DNA of 64,000 nucleotides from Lentzea sp. NBRC 105346 (GCF_030269605.1 NZ_BSTQ01000001.1:1-64000); one strand, 5' to 3'; positions 40,479-50,170 are shown, counted from the stretch's first letter. Numbers and translations: made by a program. The notes: generated from the letters alone by a model not told the origin.

Positions 40479-41483
40479 GTGGACTTCAGCCTTTTCTACT
40501 TCGCGCACGACAGCACCGGCGAACGCGACCCCTACCGGCTGTTGCTCGACGGTGCCAGATTCGCGGACACGCACGGATTCACCGCGGTGTGGACCCCGGA
40601 ACGGCATTTCCACCCCTTCGGCGGCCTGTACCCGAACCCGTCCGTGACCAGCGCCGCGCTCGCCGCCGTCACCGAGCGCGTCGCGATCCGCGCGGGCAGC
40701 GTCGTGGCGCCGCTGCACCACCCGCTGCGCATCGCGGAGGAGTGGTCCGTAGTGGACAACCTCTCGGGCGGCCGCGTCGGCGTCGCGTTCGCGTCCGGCT
40801 GGAACGTCGACGACTTCGCGCTGAACCCGGCGAACTACGCGCACCGCAAGAAAGTGCTGACCGACACGGTCAAGTCCGTCCGAAACCTGTGGCAGGGCAA
40901 GGAGGTCTTCCTGCCCAACGGCTCTGGCGACGAGGTCCCCGTGCGAGTCTATCCGGCGCCGGTGCAGGCCGAGCTGCCGATCTGGCTGACCACGGGCGGC
41001 ACGACCGAGACGTTCCTCGCGGCGGGCGAACTGGGCGCGGGTGTGCTGACCCACTTGGTCGGCCAGGACCTGGACGTCCTCGCGTCCCGCGTCGCGGCCT
41101 ACCGCGACGCTCTGCCCGCGGACAATCCAGGCCACGTGACGTTGATGCTGCACGCCTACCTCGGTGCCGACGGCAGCGAGGTGAAGTCGTTGGTGCGCGG
41201 GCCGATGACGGAGTACCTGCGCGGCCCGATCGAGCTCTTCCTCAAATCCGAGGACGCGCCCGAGGAATCCGACCTGGAATGGGTGGTGGAGCAGGCGTTC
41301 GAACGCTTCTACGCGGACAGCAGCCTGCTCGGCACGGTCGAGGAGAACCTCGAGGTGCTCGACCGGGTCGCCGCGGCGGGGGTCGACGAGGTCGCCTGCC
41401 TGATCGACTTCGGGCTCGACGCGAAGCTCGTGCTGGACGGCCTGGGCCGCCTCGACGAACTGAGGCGGCGCTGGCGCGGCTGA
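40479..41483 (+). CDS. Luciferase-like monooxygenase of natural product type (MupA/Atu3640-like)
   Basis: A 334-residue flavin-dependent monooxygenase with the luciferase TIM-barrel fold. The subfamily start is MDFSLFYFAHDSTGERDPYRLLLDGARFAD, then FTAVWTPERHFHPFGGLYPNPSVTSAALA and LSGGRVGVAFASGWNVDDFAL. This is the family that appears as single proteins or embedded domains in NRPS/PKS clusters. It should use reduced FMN and oxygen; the substrate is unknown, and hydroxylation of a peptide or carrier-bound residue is inference from position. The GTG start has only a weak ribosome binding site. It shares the 122-base divergent region with the NRPS and its stop nearly abuts the convergent decarboxylase stop. 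Confidence 0.88.
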   Translation: MDFSLFYFAHDSTGERDPYRLLLDGARFADTHGFTAVWTPERHFHPFGGLYPNPSVTSAALAAVTERVAIRAGSVVAPLHHPLRIAEEWSVVDNLSGGRVGVAFASGWNVDDFALNPANYAHRKKVLTDTVKSVRNLWQGKEVFLPNGSGDEVPVRVYPAPVQAELPIWLTTGGTTETFLAAGELGAGVLTHLVGQDLDVLASRVAAYRDALPADNPGHVTLMLHAYLGADGSEVKSLVRGPMTEYLRGPIELFLKSEDAPEESDLEWVVEQAFERFYADSSLLGTVEENLEVLDRVAAAGVDEVACLIDFGLDAKLVLDGLGRLDELRRRWRG

Positions 41484-41484
41484 C

Positions 41485-42945
41485 CTACCTCGTTGCTGCC
41501 ACCGAGCGACCGGCCTCGAGGATCTCGGCGACGAGGGTTTCGATGTCGGCCTTCGTGGTGCGGTGGCCGCAGATCGACACCCGCAGGGTGAGCTCGCCTT
41601 GCACCCGGACGGTCGCCACGAAGGCGGCGCCGCGCCGCTGGATCTCCTGGGCGATGCGTGCGTTGAGGTCCTCGACGTCACCGTCGTACCCGGCCGGCCG
41701 GTACCTCAGGCAGGTGATCGACCACGGTCCCGCGGCGACGAGTTCGAGCTCGGGGATCTCGTCAACGAGGCGGCGCAGATGCTCGGTGTGGGTGAGGTAG
41801 CCGTCGATCAGGGCGGTCACTCCCCGCTTGCCGAGCTGGTGCAGCACCGCGTGCACGGCCAGCGCGCGGTCACCGGGCCGGGTCAGCTCGACGGTGTAGT
41901 CCGAGAGCCACGGCCACTCTTCGTTGCCTTCGAGGTAGGACGCTTCGACGGTGAACGTCTCGCGCAACCGCGCCGGCTTCGTGACCAACGCGGCACCACA
42001 GGCGATCGGGGTGTTGAGTGTCTTGTGTGGATCGATGGTGAGCGAGTCGAGCTCGGCGATTCCCTCGTAGTGCGGAGCCAGGGCGGGATGCGTGGCGCCG
42101 AGGCCTCCGTAGGCGCCGTCGCCGTGGTGCCACATGCCGAACTCACGGCACACCGCGGTGATCTCCGCGATCGGATCGATCGCGCCCGTGCTGGTGGTGC
42201 CGAGGCTGGAGACGACGCAGAACGGCAGAAGTCCGGCCGCCAGGTCGGCTTCGACGGCGGCGCGCAATGCCGCGACGTCCATCCGCTGATCGGAAGTCGT
42301 TGGCACAGCCCGGATCCGGGACGCCGGCAGTCCGATCGTCCGGGCGGACTTGCTCACGCTCATGTGCGTCTCGGTGGACTGGTAGCACACCAGACGGGCA
42401 TGGGCCTCGTCGTAAGCCGCACCGTCCACGGCCCCCCGGATCCGCAGGAACCAGCTGCGGGCAGCCGCCAGGCACAGCAGGTTCGCCATGGACCCGCCAC
42501 TGGTCAGTACCCCACCGGTGGCCGCGGGCAGTCCGGCCAGCTCGGCGAGGGCGCGAACCGCGCCACGTTCCAACTCCACCAACGCGTTCTCGCCGTAGCC
42601 GCAGCTGGCGTTCAACGTCGCTCCGAGCAGATGGGCGATGATGCCGGCCGGCGCGGGCGGCGTCGTGATCCACGCGAAGAACGCCGGATGTCCGTTGCCA
42701 CCGGGATACGGAGCAACCTCGGAGGCCACGAAGTCGAGGAATTCCGGCACCGGCCTTCCGTCGTCCGGCAACGCCGGAGCGGACAAGGCCCGCCGGTGGT
42801 CGTCGGGCATCGGAGTCGTGACCGGAGTGCCGGGCAGAGCCTGCAGGTAGTCGGCTGCCCAGTGTGCCGCCCTGACGAGCTCGTCGCGGAAGCTGTCCGG
42901 CTCGAGTGTCAGCGGTGAGTTGTCGGGCGAGTGCGTTGTGAACAC
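41485..42945 (-). CDS. Group II PLP-dependent decarboxylase (aromatic/aspartate type)
   Basis: A 486-residue fold-type I decarboxylase. The PLP lysine is in LTIDPHKTLNTPIACGA, preceded by GAYGG; SGGSMANLLCLAAAR and WHHGDGAYG are family motifs. N-terminal HPAFFAWITTPPAPAGIIAHLLGA and GVLTSGGS place it with tyrosine/tryptophan/glutamate decarboxylase relatives. The substrate cannot be read by eye. I took the GTG giving VFTTHSPDNSPLTL; a TTG 11 codons upstream (42978) is possible. It is the third gene of a leftward set with ridA and the PaaX-type gene (72-base gap), so it may belong to aromatic amine metabolism, but it is also next to the peptide cluster and could supply or trim an amine there. 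Confidence 0.84.
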   Translation of the reverse strand: MFTTHSPDNSPLTLEPDSFRDELVRAAHWAADYLQALPGTPVTTPMPDDHRRALSAPALPDDGRPVPEFLDFVASEVAPYPGGNGHPAFFAWITTPPAPAGIIAHLLGATLNASCGYGENALVELERGAVRALAELAGLPAATGGVLTSGGSMANLLCLAAARSWFLRIRGAVDGAAYDEAHARLVCYQSTETHMSVSKSARTIGLPASRIRAVPTTSDQRMDVAALRAAVEADLAAGLLPFCVVSSLGTTSTGAIDPIAEITAVCREFGMWHHGDGAYGGLGATHPALAPHYEGIAELDSLTIDPHKTLNTPIACGAALVTKPARLRETFTVEASYLEGNEEWPWLSDYTVELTRPGDRALAVHAVLHQLGKRGVTALIDGYLTHTEHLRRLVDEIPELELVAAGPWSITCLRYRPAGYDGDVEDLNARIAQEIQRRGAAFVATVRVQGELTLRVSICGHRTTKADIETLVAEILEAGRSVAATR

Positions 42946-43017
42946 ATGATCAACAGTAGGTCGTCCTATTGAGACCAAATGGTTCTGAACGTCGCGAGGC
43001 TCACAAAGTCCGGATGA

Positions 43018-43860
43018 TCACAGTTTGTGGATCACGGCCAGGGCGTGCTCGCGGGCCGGTGCGCTCAGCGTGGTGTTCAGCTCCTCGAACAAAGCCTCGG
43101 CGGTTACCCCGTTCCAACCCGGCGGAAGTAGCGACAAGGGGAGCCCGGGATCGCTGTAGGGCAGGCGTCGCCACTGGGTCAGCATCGGCACGTACAGCTG
43201 GAAGGCCTGCTCCGGGGTGATGTCGCCGACGTCGAGTTCGGGACGGTGGCGGCGCAGGAAGTCCGCGTACAGGTCGGCCAGCTCGTCGAGGTCCCACCAC
43301 GCGCGCACTTTCGACCGCAGGTCACCGAAAGCGAAGTGGTGGCCGGTGAAGATGTCGACGTACTCGGACAGTCCGCGGCGCTCCAGGGTTCGCCGGGTCT
43401 CCGTCGCCAGGTTGCCCGGTGCGACCCACACGCCGGGCGTCGCGGTGCCGAAGCCGAGCTGGGTCAGGCTGGTGCGGAGCGCGTGGCGCTTCTCGCGTTC
43501 GGACTCGGGCACGGAGAACACGACCACGAGCCACCCGTCCTCGACGGTCGCCCGCCTGCGCTCGAAGATCCGGGCGTCGCCCTCGGCGAGCATCTCCAGG
43601 GTCGCTTCAGCGAGGGCGTAACCCGCGGCGCCCTCGCGGCGGTCGCTGCGGACCACGCCACGGCGCTTCAGGCGGGAGATCGAGGACCGCACGGCCTGGG
43701 CTTCCACGCCGAGCTCCGCCATGAGCTGCACTACGGACGCCACGGAGAGCCAGTTGTCCTCGCCGCGCGCGTAGAGGCCGAAGATCGTGACGATGAGCGG
43801 GCCGAGCCGGTCGCGCCCGGCCGCAGCCGCCGGATCTGGCGCCTGCATTTCGGAGATCAC
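43018..43860 (-). CDS. PaaX-family transcriptional repressor
   Basis: A 280-residue regulator of the PaaX type. The N-terminal winged helix at about 20-100 includes PLIVTIFGLYARGEDNWLSVASVVQLMAELGVEAQAVRSSISRLKRRGVV. The central PaaX-like region contains GWLVVVFSVPESEREKRHALRTSLTQLGFGTATPGVWVAP, and the C-terminal domain ends with FLRRHRPELDVGDITPEQAFQLYVPMLTQWRRLPYSDPGLPLSLLPPGWNG. PaaX proteins repress aromatic-acid catabolic genes and release DNA on binding an aryl-CoA thioester. Starting at GTG 43860, 7 bases after the ridA stop, it should control this divergent pathway. An arylcarboxyl-CoA such as 2-aminobenzoyl-CoA is a reasonable guess for its ligand. Confidence 0.88.
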   Translation of the reverse strand: MISEMQAPDPAAAAGRDRLGPLIVTIFGLYARGEDNWLSVASVVQLMAELGVEAQAVRSSISRLKRRGVVRSDRREGAAGYALAEATLEMLAEGDARIFERRRATVEDGWLVVVFSVPESEREKRHALRTSLTQLGFGTATPGVWVAPGNLATETRRTLERRGLSEYVDIFTGHHFAFGDLRSKVRAWWDLDELADLYADFLRRHRPELDVGDITPEQAFQLYVPMLTQWRRLPYSDPGLPLSLLPPGWNGVTAEALFEELNTTLSAPAREHALAVIHKL

Positions 43861-43867
43861 GGAAGCA

Positions 43868-44293
43868 CTATTCCATATTCCCGGGCACGATCAGCCGATG
43901 CTCCGGGATCACGGCGACCCCGAGGATCTCGATCATTGCCTCCGGTTGCCACAGCGCGGTGCAGCCGATGCCTGCCATGGCCGGGTAGACGGGGCCGGCG
44001 AGCTCGCGCCACACCTTGCCGATCTCCTTGCCGTGGGCCTGGTAGTCGGGGATGTCGGTGAGGTAGATCGTGATGCTGACCAGGTCTTCCGGCTCACCGC
44101 CCGCCTCGCGCAACGTGGTCAGCACGTTGCCGAACGCCTGGCGGAACTGCTCGACGATGCCGCCCGGAACGATCTTCATCTGAGCGTCGAGGGCGGTCTG
44201 TCCGCCCAGGTGGAGCGTGTTGCCCACGAGCGTTCCGTGCGAATAGCCGCTCGGCGCGGGGAGGCTCGCCGGGTTCACCGCTACAGGCTTCAT
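43868..44293 (-). CDS. RidA/YjgF family deaminase
   Basis: A 141-residue RidA (YjgF/YER057c/UK114) protein, a trimeric cytoplasmic enzyme that hydrolyses reactive enamines and imines to ketones plus ammonia. The start is MKPVAVNPASLPAPSGYSHGTLVGNTLHLGGQTALD; the family core EQFRQAFGNVLTTLREAGGEPEDLVSITIYLTDI and the C-terminal TALWQPEAMIEILGVAVIP follow. In this setting it could deaminate the enamine formed when 2-aminobenzoyl-CoA is oxidised and reduced; that is inference. Its ATG lies 3 bases from a TATTGACAATA palindrome in the divergent promoter, so the mRNA leader must be very short or absent. Confidence 0.9.
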   Translation of the reverse strand: MKPVAVNPASLPAPSGYSHGTLVGNTLHLGGQTALDAQMKIVPGGIVEQFRQAFGNVLTTLREAGGEPEDLVSITIYLTDIPDYQAHGKEIGKVWRELAGPVYPAMAGIGCTALWQPEAMIEILGVAVIPEHRLIVPGNME

Positions 44294-44296
44294 GCG

Positions 44297-44307
44297 TATT
44301 GACAATA
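44297..44307. promoter_or_regulatory. Candidate PaaX-type operator and -35 element
   Basis: TATTGACAATA is a perfect palindrome centred in the 52-base gap between ridA and the cupin gene, and contains TTGACA in the rightward direction. It is by far the most AT-rich stretch nearby. A repressor bound here would block both divergent genes. That the adjacent PaaX-type protein binds it is inference. Confidence 0.5.
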
Positions 44308-44345
44308 TCTGACGGCGGTGAAGAATGCGATATATGGAGCCCGAC

Positions 44346-44816
44346 ATGAGCAAGTACCAGCTCGAAGGCGACAACTCGATGTACCGCCTGCCCAGCGGGA
44401 TCGTCGCCCCGGTGGTGACGCGAGGTGGCATGGAGAACCCGGACACCGCGAACTCGGGTGGCGCGATCCGGATCTCCGGCGTGAGCATCCAGCACACCCC
44501 GGCCACGAAGCTGTGGTTCGGGAAGGTCACCAACGAGCCCGGCTACCGTTCGGTCACCCACCACCACGGCGAGGCCGAGACCGGCGGTTACGTCCTGTCC
44601 GGCCGGGCGCGCATCTACTTCGGCGAGAAGTTCGAGGACTACGTCGACATGGAGGAGGGCGACTGGGTCTTCGTGCCACCCTTCATGCCGCACATCGAGT
44701 GCAACCTCTCCCGCAACAAGCCCCTCACGTGGATGACGACGCGGACGCCGGAGAACATCGTCGTCAACCTGGACGACATCCCCGACGAGGGCCTCCGCGA
44801 TTGGCTCGACCGATGA
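44346..44816 (+). CDS. Cupin domain protein
   Basis: A 156-residue single-domain cupin. Cupin motif 1 can be seen as GYRSVTHHHGEAETGGYVLSGRARIYFG (two metal-ligand histidines and a glutamate) and motif 2 as EGDWVFVPPFMPHIECNLS. Such proteins bind Fe, Mn or Zn; roles range from dioxygenase to isomerase, and this one is unassigned. I chose the ATG at 44346 because GGAG sits 6 bases before it; two upstream in-frame ATGs lack a site. It begins the rightward 2-aminobenzoate operon, overlapping the thioesterase start by 4 bases, and may act on an intermediate of that route. Confidence 0.84.
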   Translation: MSKYQLEGDNSMYRLPSGIVAPVVTRGGMENPDTANSGGAIRISGVSIQHTPATKLWFGKVTNEPGYRSVTHHHGEAETGGYVLSGRARIYFGEKFEDYVDMEEGDWVFVPPFMPHIECNLSRNKPLTWMTTRTPENIVVNLDDIPDEGLRDWLDR

Positions 44817-45718
44817 CGGCCGGGACGCTCGCGACCTCCGAGGTCTTCACGTCGGCCATCACGCTGGAACCCGCCCCGCCACAACACTTCGACCTGGCCT
44901 TCACCGCCGTCACCCAACCCTGCCCGTGGCCGAAGGCGTATGGCGGCGACCTGGTCGCCGCGGCGGCGGCCGCGGCCATGCGATCGGTGACCGACGGCAA
45001 GTCGATGCACTCGATGCACAGCTACTTCCTGCGCCCGGCCGACATCGGCGCGCAGGTGCGCTACGAGGTGGAGGTCCTGCGCGACGGCCGGGGCTACAGC
45101 ACCCGTCAGGTCCGCGGTTACCAGAACGGCAAACCCCTCTACGTCTGCCTGGCGAACTTCGCCGCCGGCGAGCACAGCGGCAGCTTCCAGGCGTCGTTCG
45201 GCGAAGACCTGCCCAACCCCGAAGACCTGCCCAGCTCGGCGGACTACCTCACCGGGCGCAGCGGCGGCTCGATGACCGAGGAGTCGAAGGCCTACTGGTC
45301 CGGCGGCCGCAGCTTCGACATGCGGCACGTGCCGGGCCCCGTCTACCTCGCGGTCGAGGGCGAGCAGATCCCGCACCAGGCGGTGTGGATCAAGCCGTTC
45401 GACCCGCTGCGCCCGGTCGCGGGACTGACCGACACACAGCGAGACCTCGCCGCGCTGGCATATGTCTGCGACTACACGATTCTGGAGCCCGTACTGCGGG
45501 TGCTCGACCTGCCGTGGGCGAAGCCCGGACTGGTCACCGCGAGCCTCGACCACGCCATGTGGTTCCACCGCGAGGGCCCGGTCGACGACTGGCTGCTCTA
45601 CGCACAGGAGGCGGTCGCCGCCGACGCGGGCCGCGGCCTGGGCTTCGGCCGCTTCTTCACCCGCGATCACCGTCATCTCGCCACCGTTGCCCAGGAGGGC
45701 ATGATCCGCGCTTCCTGA
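44813..45718 (+). CDS. Acyl-CoA thioesterase II (TesB-like)
   Basis: A 301-residue double hot-dog thioesterase. The N-terminal half has FDLAFTAVTQPCPWPKAYGGDLVAAAAAAAMRSV and SMHSYFLRPADIGAQVRYEVEVLRDGRGYSTRQVRGYQNGKPLYVCLANF; the C-terminal half ends in SLDHAMWFHREGPVDDWLLYAQEAVAADAGRGLGFGRFFTRD, with the conserved aspartate-histidine (DHAMWFH) segment. It probably hydrolyses aromatic or alicyclic CoA esters and may prevent CoA trapping when the pathway backs up. The ATG overlaps the cupin stop (ATGA); the ligase gene starts 24 bases after its stop. Confidence 0.87.
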   Translation: MTAGTLATSEVFTSAITLEPAPPQHFDLAFTAVTQPCPWPKAYGGDLVAAAAAAAMRSVTDGKSMHSMHSYFLRPADIGAQVRYEVEVLRDGRGYSTRQVRGYQNGKPLYVCLANFAAGEHSGSFQASFGEDLPNPEDLPSSADYLTGRSGGSMTEESKAYWSGGRSFDMRHVPGPVYLAVEGEQIPHQAVWIKPFDPLRPVAGLTDTQRDLAALAYVCDYTILEPVLRVLDLPWAKPGLVTASLDHAMWFHREGPVDDWLLYAQEAVAADAGRGLGFGRFFTRDHRHLATVAQEGMIRAS

Positions 45719-45742
45719 CCCGCCGCCCGGGAAGGACTCATC

Positions 45743-47326
45743 ATGGACACCTTCGCTCGTGACCACCTTCCGCCCGCGGCGCTGTGGCCGACGATCGAGT
45801 TCACGACGCCGGAGCTGAAGTACCCCGAACGCCTCAACGCCGCCACCGAGCTCATCGACGTCCCGGTGGCGCGGTTCGGACGCGACCGCCCGGCACTGCG
45901 TACTCCCACCGGCGAGGTCTGGACGTACGGCGAACTGCTCACTCGCGCCGACCAGGTGGCCCAGGTGCTGACCGAGGACCTCGGTCTCGTTGCGGGACAA
46001 CGGGTTCTGCTTCGCTCACCGAACAACCCGTGGACCGTCGCCGCGTGGCTCGGCGTGCTCAAGGCGGGCGGTGTCCTGGTGACCACGATGGCGGCGTTGC
46101 GCACCCGCGAACTCATACCGATCGTGGAGCGGACCCGGCCGACGATCGCGTTGGTGGACAACCGGTTCACCGACGATGTGCGCACTCTGCCACTGACTGT
46201 GGTCGACTACGACGACCTCGCGTTACGCGCCGGAACCAAGCCGGGGGAGTTCACCGCCGTGGACACCGCCGCCGACGACGTGGCGCTGCTGGCGCCCACG
46301 TCCGGGAGCACCGGATCCCCGAAGATCACCATGCACTTCCACCGCGACATCCTGTCGATCGACAACACCTTCGGGCGGCACGTGCTGCGGCTGAACGAGA
46401 ACGACCTCGTCGCGTGCACGGCCCCGTTCGCCTTCACCTTCGGTCTGGGCATGCTCGTGGTGTTCCCTTTGAGAGCGGGCGCCTGCGCCCTGCTGACCGA
46501 GACCGCCACCCCGGCGCAGCTCGCGGATCTCGTTGCACAGCACGGCGTCACGGTGCTCGCGACCGCGCCCACCGCCTACAAGGCGATCCTGCGGGACGGT
46601 ATCGAGGAGAAGCTCAGCGGCCTGCGGACCGCGGTGTCGGCCGGCGAGCACATCCCGTTGGGGACGTGGGAACGGCTGCGGGACCGGCTCGGACTCAAAG
46701 TGATCGACGGCATCGGCGCCACGGAGCTGCTGCACATCTTCATCTCCGCCGCCGGTGACGACATCCGCCCTGGTGCCACGGGAAAACCGGTGCCGGGGTA
46801 CCGCGCCACCGTGCTCGACTTCGACGGCACGGAGCTCGGCCCCGGCGAACCGGGACGGCTGGGCGTCATCGGCCCGGTCGGCTGTCGCTACCTCGACGAC
46901 GCGCGCCAGAAGGACTACGTGGTGGGCGGCTGGAACGTCACCGGTGACATCTTCCACCGCGACGAGGACGGGTACTTCTACTACCACGCCCGCAGCGACC
47001 ACATGATCGTCTCCTCCGGGTACAACATCGGCGGGCCGGAGGTCGAGGAGGCCATCGACACCCACCCCGACGTGCTGGAGTCCGCCGTCGTCGCCAAGCC
47101 CGACGAGGAACGCGGCTCGGTCGTGTGCGCCTTCGTGGTGCTGCGCGACGGCGCTGCCGGTGACGCCGCGAAGGCCCGTGAGATCCAGGATCACGTCAAG
47201 CGGACGATCGCCCCTTACAAGTACCCGCGCGACGTGCGGTTCCGCACCTCGTTGCCGCGCAACGCGAGCGGCAAGCTGCAGCGCTTCGCACTCCGCAAGA
47301 TCGTCGAAGACGAGGTTCTGCCGTGA
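45743..47326 (+). CDS. Aromatic acid-CoA ligase, 2-aminobenzoate type
   Basis: A 527-residue ANL-superfamily ligase forming an aroyl-AMP and then an aroyl-CoA. The P-loop is [23 protein letters not shown]; further motifs are [47 protein letters not shown] and the C-terminal [15 protein letters not shown] with its lysine. The benzoate/2-aminobenzoate-CoA ligase group shows this [11 protein letters not shown] signature. The assignment to 2-aminobenzoate rests on the directly coupled downstream gene, a 2-aminobenzoyl-CoA monooxygenase/reductase. A GGAAGGA site precedes the ATG, and the stop overlaps the next GTG. Confidence 0.88.
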   Translation: MDTFARDHLPPAALWPTIEFTTPELKYPERLNAATELIDVPVARFGRDRPALRTPTGEVWTYGELLTRADQVAQVLTEDLGLVAGQRVLLRSPNNPWTVAAWLGVLKAGGVLVTTMAALRTRELIPIVERTRPTIALVDNRFTDDVRTLPLTVVDYDDLALRAGTKPGEFTAVDTAADDVALLAPTSGSTGSPKITMHFHRDILSIDNTFGRHVLRLNENDLVACTAPFAFTFGLGMLVVFPLRAGACALLTETATPAQLADLVAQHGVTVLATAPTAYKAILRDGIEEKLSGLRTAVSAGEHIPLGTWERLRDRLGLKVIDGIGATELLHIFISAAGDDIRPGATGKPVPGYRATVLDFDGTELGPGEPGRLGVIGPVGCRYLDDARQKDYVVGGWNVTGDIFHRDEDGYFYYHARSDHMIVSSGYNIGGPEVEEAIDTHPDVLESAVVAKPDEERGSVVCAFVVLRDGAAGDAAKAREIQDHVKRTIAPYKYPRDVRFRTSLPRNASGKLQRFALRKIVEDEVLP

Positions 47327-49698
47327 AGATCGCGATCGTCGGCGGTGGCCCCGGTGGCCTCTACTTCGCCGCGCTGATGAAGCAGCTCGACCCGAGCCAC
47401 GACATCACCGTATGGGAACGCGACGCCGCGGACGTCACCTTCGGCTTCGGCGTGGTGTTCTCCGACGAGACCCTCGGCGGAATCGAGAACGCCGACCCGG
47501 AGTTCGCCGACGCCATGTCGCGGAGGTTCGCCCGGTGGACGGACATCGACATCCACTACCGGGGCGAGACGCACACCGTCGGCGGCCAGGGGTTCGCCGC
47601 GATGAGCCGCAAGGAGCTGCTCGGCCTGTTGCAGGAACGGTGCCGCGATCTCGGTGTGGTGGTGCACTTCTCGACCCCCGCACCTGACGGCCTCACCGAG
47701 TCGTACGACCTGGTGGTCGGCGCGGACGGCGTCAACTCGCAGGTACGACAGTCCTTTTCGGACGTTTTCCGGCCGAACTTGGACCGCAGGCACAACAAGT
47801 ACATGTGGCTCGGCACGGATCGCGTCTTCGAGGCGTTCCAGTTCTTCATCAAGGACACCGAGTGGGGGACCATGCAGGTCCACGGCTACCCCTACTCCGA
47901 CAGCGGTTCCACGTTCATCGTCGAGATGCACGAGGACGTCTGGCGCCGGGCCGGTTTCCAGGACCTCGCGCTCCCGCCCGGAGTATCCGACACCGCCGCC
48001 GTCGACTGGGTCCGCTCGCTGTTCGCCGAAGAGCTGGCGGGCTATCAGGTGTTCGCCAACAACTCGAAGTGGCTCAGCTTCACCACCGTGCGCAACGAGC
48101 GCTGGCACCACGGCAACCTGGTCCTGGTCGGCGACGCCGCGCACACCGCGCACTTCTCGATCGGGTCCGGGACCAAACTGGCGATGGAGGACTCGCTCGC
48201 CCTGGCCGCCTGCCTGCACGAACAGCCGGACATCGAGACCGCGCTGACGGCCTACGAAGCCGAGCGGCGGCCCGTCGTGGAGTCGACGCAACGAGCCGCC
48301 CAGGCGTCCCTGGAATGGTTCGAGAACATCGGCATGTACGCGGGGCAGGAGCCGACCCGGTTCTGCTTCAACCTGCTGACGCGGTCCCGCCGCATCACCT
48401 ACGACAACCTCCGCACCCGTGACTCGGAGTTCGCCGACCGCGTGGACGCCGCTTTCGCCGCCTCCCAGGGACTTCCGACGACGGCTCCGGCCATGTTCCA
48501 GCCGTTCCGCCTGGGGCGCCTCGAACTGAAGAACCGCGTGATCGTCTCGCCGATGGACATGTACTCCGCGGTCGACGGAGTGCCGGGCGATTTTCACCTG
48601 GTACACCTGGGTTCCAAGGCCATGGGCGGCGCGGGACTGGTGATGACCGAGATGGTGTGCGTGTCGCCGGAGGGCCGCATCACCCCCGGCTGCACCGGTC
48701 TGTGGACCGACGAGCAGCGCGACTCGTGGGCGCGCATCGTGTCGTTCGTCCACTCGCGGAGCACCGCACGGATCGGTCTCCAGCTGGGCCATTCCGGCCG
48801 CAAGGGTTCGACCCGCCTGATGTGGGAGGGCATGGACGAACCGCTGCCCGAGGGCAACTGGGAGACCATCGGCCCGTCACCACTGCCGTACGGTCCCGGA
48901 TCAGCCGTCCCGCGCCTGGCCGATCGCGAGGACCTGGACCAGATCACCGCGGACTTCGTCGCCGCCGCCCGACGCGGTGCCGAAGCGGGCTTCGACCTGC
49001 TGGAACTGCACTGCGCACACGGCTACCTGCTGTCCTCTTTCCTCTCGCCGATCTCCAACCAGCGCACCGACTCCTACGGCGGCTCGCTGGAGAACCGGCT
49101 CCGCTTCCCCCTGGAGGTGTTCGACGCCGTCCGCGCGGCATGGCCGGCCGAACGGCCGATGATCGTGCGCATCTCCGCGACCGACTGGGCGCCCGACGGC
49201 AACACCGAGCACGACGCCGTCGAGATCGCCCGCGCGTTCATCGCCCACGGCGCGGACGCGATCGACGTCTCCTCCGGCCAGGTCACGGCGGACGAGCGCC
49301 CGGCGTACGGCCGCTCGTACCAGACCCCGTTCGCCGACCGGATCCGGCACGAGGTCGCCGCCGCCACCGGTGCGGCGGTCATCGCGGTCGGCGCCATCGC
49401 CTCCTACGACGACGTCAACTCGATCCTGCTGGCGGGCCGCGCCGACCTGTGCGCGATCGGCCGCGCGCACCTCTACGACCCGCACTGGACCCTGCACGCG
49501 GCGGCCGAACAGGAGTACCGCGTTCAGTGGCCGGTTCAGTTCCAGGCGGGCAGCCGCAAGCCGCCGACCTCGCGCACCGACGCCGTGCGGCCGCGTCTGT
49601 CGCTGCTACGGGCGGAGCCGCAGGACCGGAACGTGCACCTGCGCTGGACCCCGCACCGCGAACCGGCTAGCGCAGGGCGGCCTCGATCGCCTCGGTGA
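47323..49698 (+). CDS. 2-Aminobenzoyl-CoA monooxygenase/reductase (FAD hydroxylase fused to old yellow enzyme domain)
   Basis: A 791-residue fusion. The N-terminal part (about 1-380) is an FAD aromatic hydroxylase like salicylyl-CoA 5-hydroxylase, with [34 protein letters not shown] and [27 protein letters not shown]. The C-terminal part (about 390-760) is an old-yellow-enzyme barrel: [77 protein letters not shown]. This is the domain order of the enzyme from Azoarcus evansii that hydroxylates and then reduces 2-aminobenzoyl-CoA to a non-aromatic product. The GTG overlaps the ligase stop. The 3' end overlaps the convergent peroxidase gene by 32 bases. Later beta-oxidation-type steps are not encoded nearby. 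Confidence 0.92.
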   Translation: MKIAIVGGGPGGLYFAALMKQLDPSHDITVWERDAADVTFGFGVVFSDETLGGIENADPEFADAMSRRFARWTDIDIHYRGETHTVGGQGFAAMSRKELLGLLQERCRDLGVVVHFSTPAPDGLTESYDLVVGADGVNSQVRQSFSDVFRPNLDRRHNKYMWLGTDRVFEAFQFFIKDTEWGTMQVHGYPYSDSGSTFIVEMHEDVWRRAGFQDLALPPGVSDTAAVDWVRSLFAEELAGYQVFANNSKWLSFTTVRNERWHHGNLVLVGDAAHTAHFSIGSGTKLAMEDSLALAACLHEQPDIETALTAYEAERRPVVESTQRAAQASLEWFENIGMYAGQEPTRFCFNLLTRSRRITYDNLRTRDSEFADRVDAAFAASQGLPTTAPAMFQPFRLGRLELKNRVIVSPMDMYSAVDGVPGDFHLVHLGSKAMGGAGLVMTEMVCVSPEGRITPGCTGLWTDEQRDSWARIVSFVHSRSTARIGLQLGHSGRKGSTRLMWEGMDEPLPEGNWETIGPSPLPYGPGSAVPRLADREDLDQITADFVAAARRGAEAGFDLLELHCAHGYLLSSFLSPISNQRTDSYGGSLENRLRFPLEVFDAVRAAWPAERPMIVRISATDWAPDGNTEHDAVEIARAFIAHGADAIDVSSGQVTADERPAYGRSYQTPFADRIRHEVAAATGAAVIAVGAIASYDDVNSILLAGRADLCAIGRAHLYDPHWTLHAAAEQEYRVQWPVQFQAGSRKPPTSRTDAVRPRLSLLRAEPQDRNVHLRWTPHREPASAGRPRSPR

Positions 49699-50170
49699 TC
49701 GCCGCGTCCTCGGGCTCGACGTTGGGACGGAAGCGGCTCAGCACCTTTCCGTCGCGCGACACCAGGAACTTCTCGAAGTTCCACTGCACGTCGCCGGCGA
49801 CCCCTTCCGTGTCGGCGTGCTGGACCAGCTCCTGGAAGACGGGGTGCCGGCCGGAACCGTTGACCTCGACCTTCTCCAACAGTGGGAACGACACCCCGTA
49901 GGTGGTCGAGCAGAACGTGGCGATCTCCTCGGAGGTACCCGGCTCCTGTCCCGCGAACTGGTTGCAGGGGAAGCCGACCACGGAGAAGCCTTCCGCACCG
50001 TACTTCTCCTGGAGCCGCTCCAGGCCCGCGTACTGCGGGGTGAGACCGCAGCGCGAAGCGACGTTGACGATGAGCAACACCTTGCCCCGCAACGCGCTCA
50101 GGCCGCCTGGCTCGCCCGCGAGAGTGTTCACCGGGATGTCGAAGATCTCCATGCCATGAACGTAGTTCAT
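49667..50170 (-). CDS. Glutathione peroxidase family protein (cysteine type)
   Basis: A 167-residue thiol peroxidase of the glutathione peroxidase family. The peroxidatic residue is cysteine in [19 protein letters not shown], with the partner glutamine in [14 protein letters not shown] and the tryptophan in [14 protein letters not shown]. Bacterial cysteine forms usually take electrons from thioredoxin rather than glutathione, and actinomycetes lack glutathione. The ATG overlaps the stop of the LysR-like gene (ATGA), which supports the longer start, although an internal ATG six codons on (MEIFDIPV) matches the usual family start better. It is cytoplasmic; no signal peptide. Confidence 0.9.
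   Translation of the reverse strand: MNYVHGMEIFDIPVNTLAGEPGGLSALRGKVLLIVNVASRCGLTPQYAGLERLQEKYGAEGFSVVGFPCNQFAGQEPGTSEEIATFCSTTYGVSFPLLEKVEVNGSGRHPVFQELVQHADTEGVAGDVQWNFEKFLVSRDGKVLSRFRPNVEPEDAAITEAIEAALR

Noticed and set aside
40436..41800. 454-codon rightward frame overlapping the monooxygenase
   Set aside because: It is out of frame with the recognisable luciferase-like protein that starts at 40479, and consists of Arg/Gly-rich low-complexity sequence.
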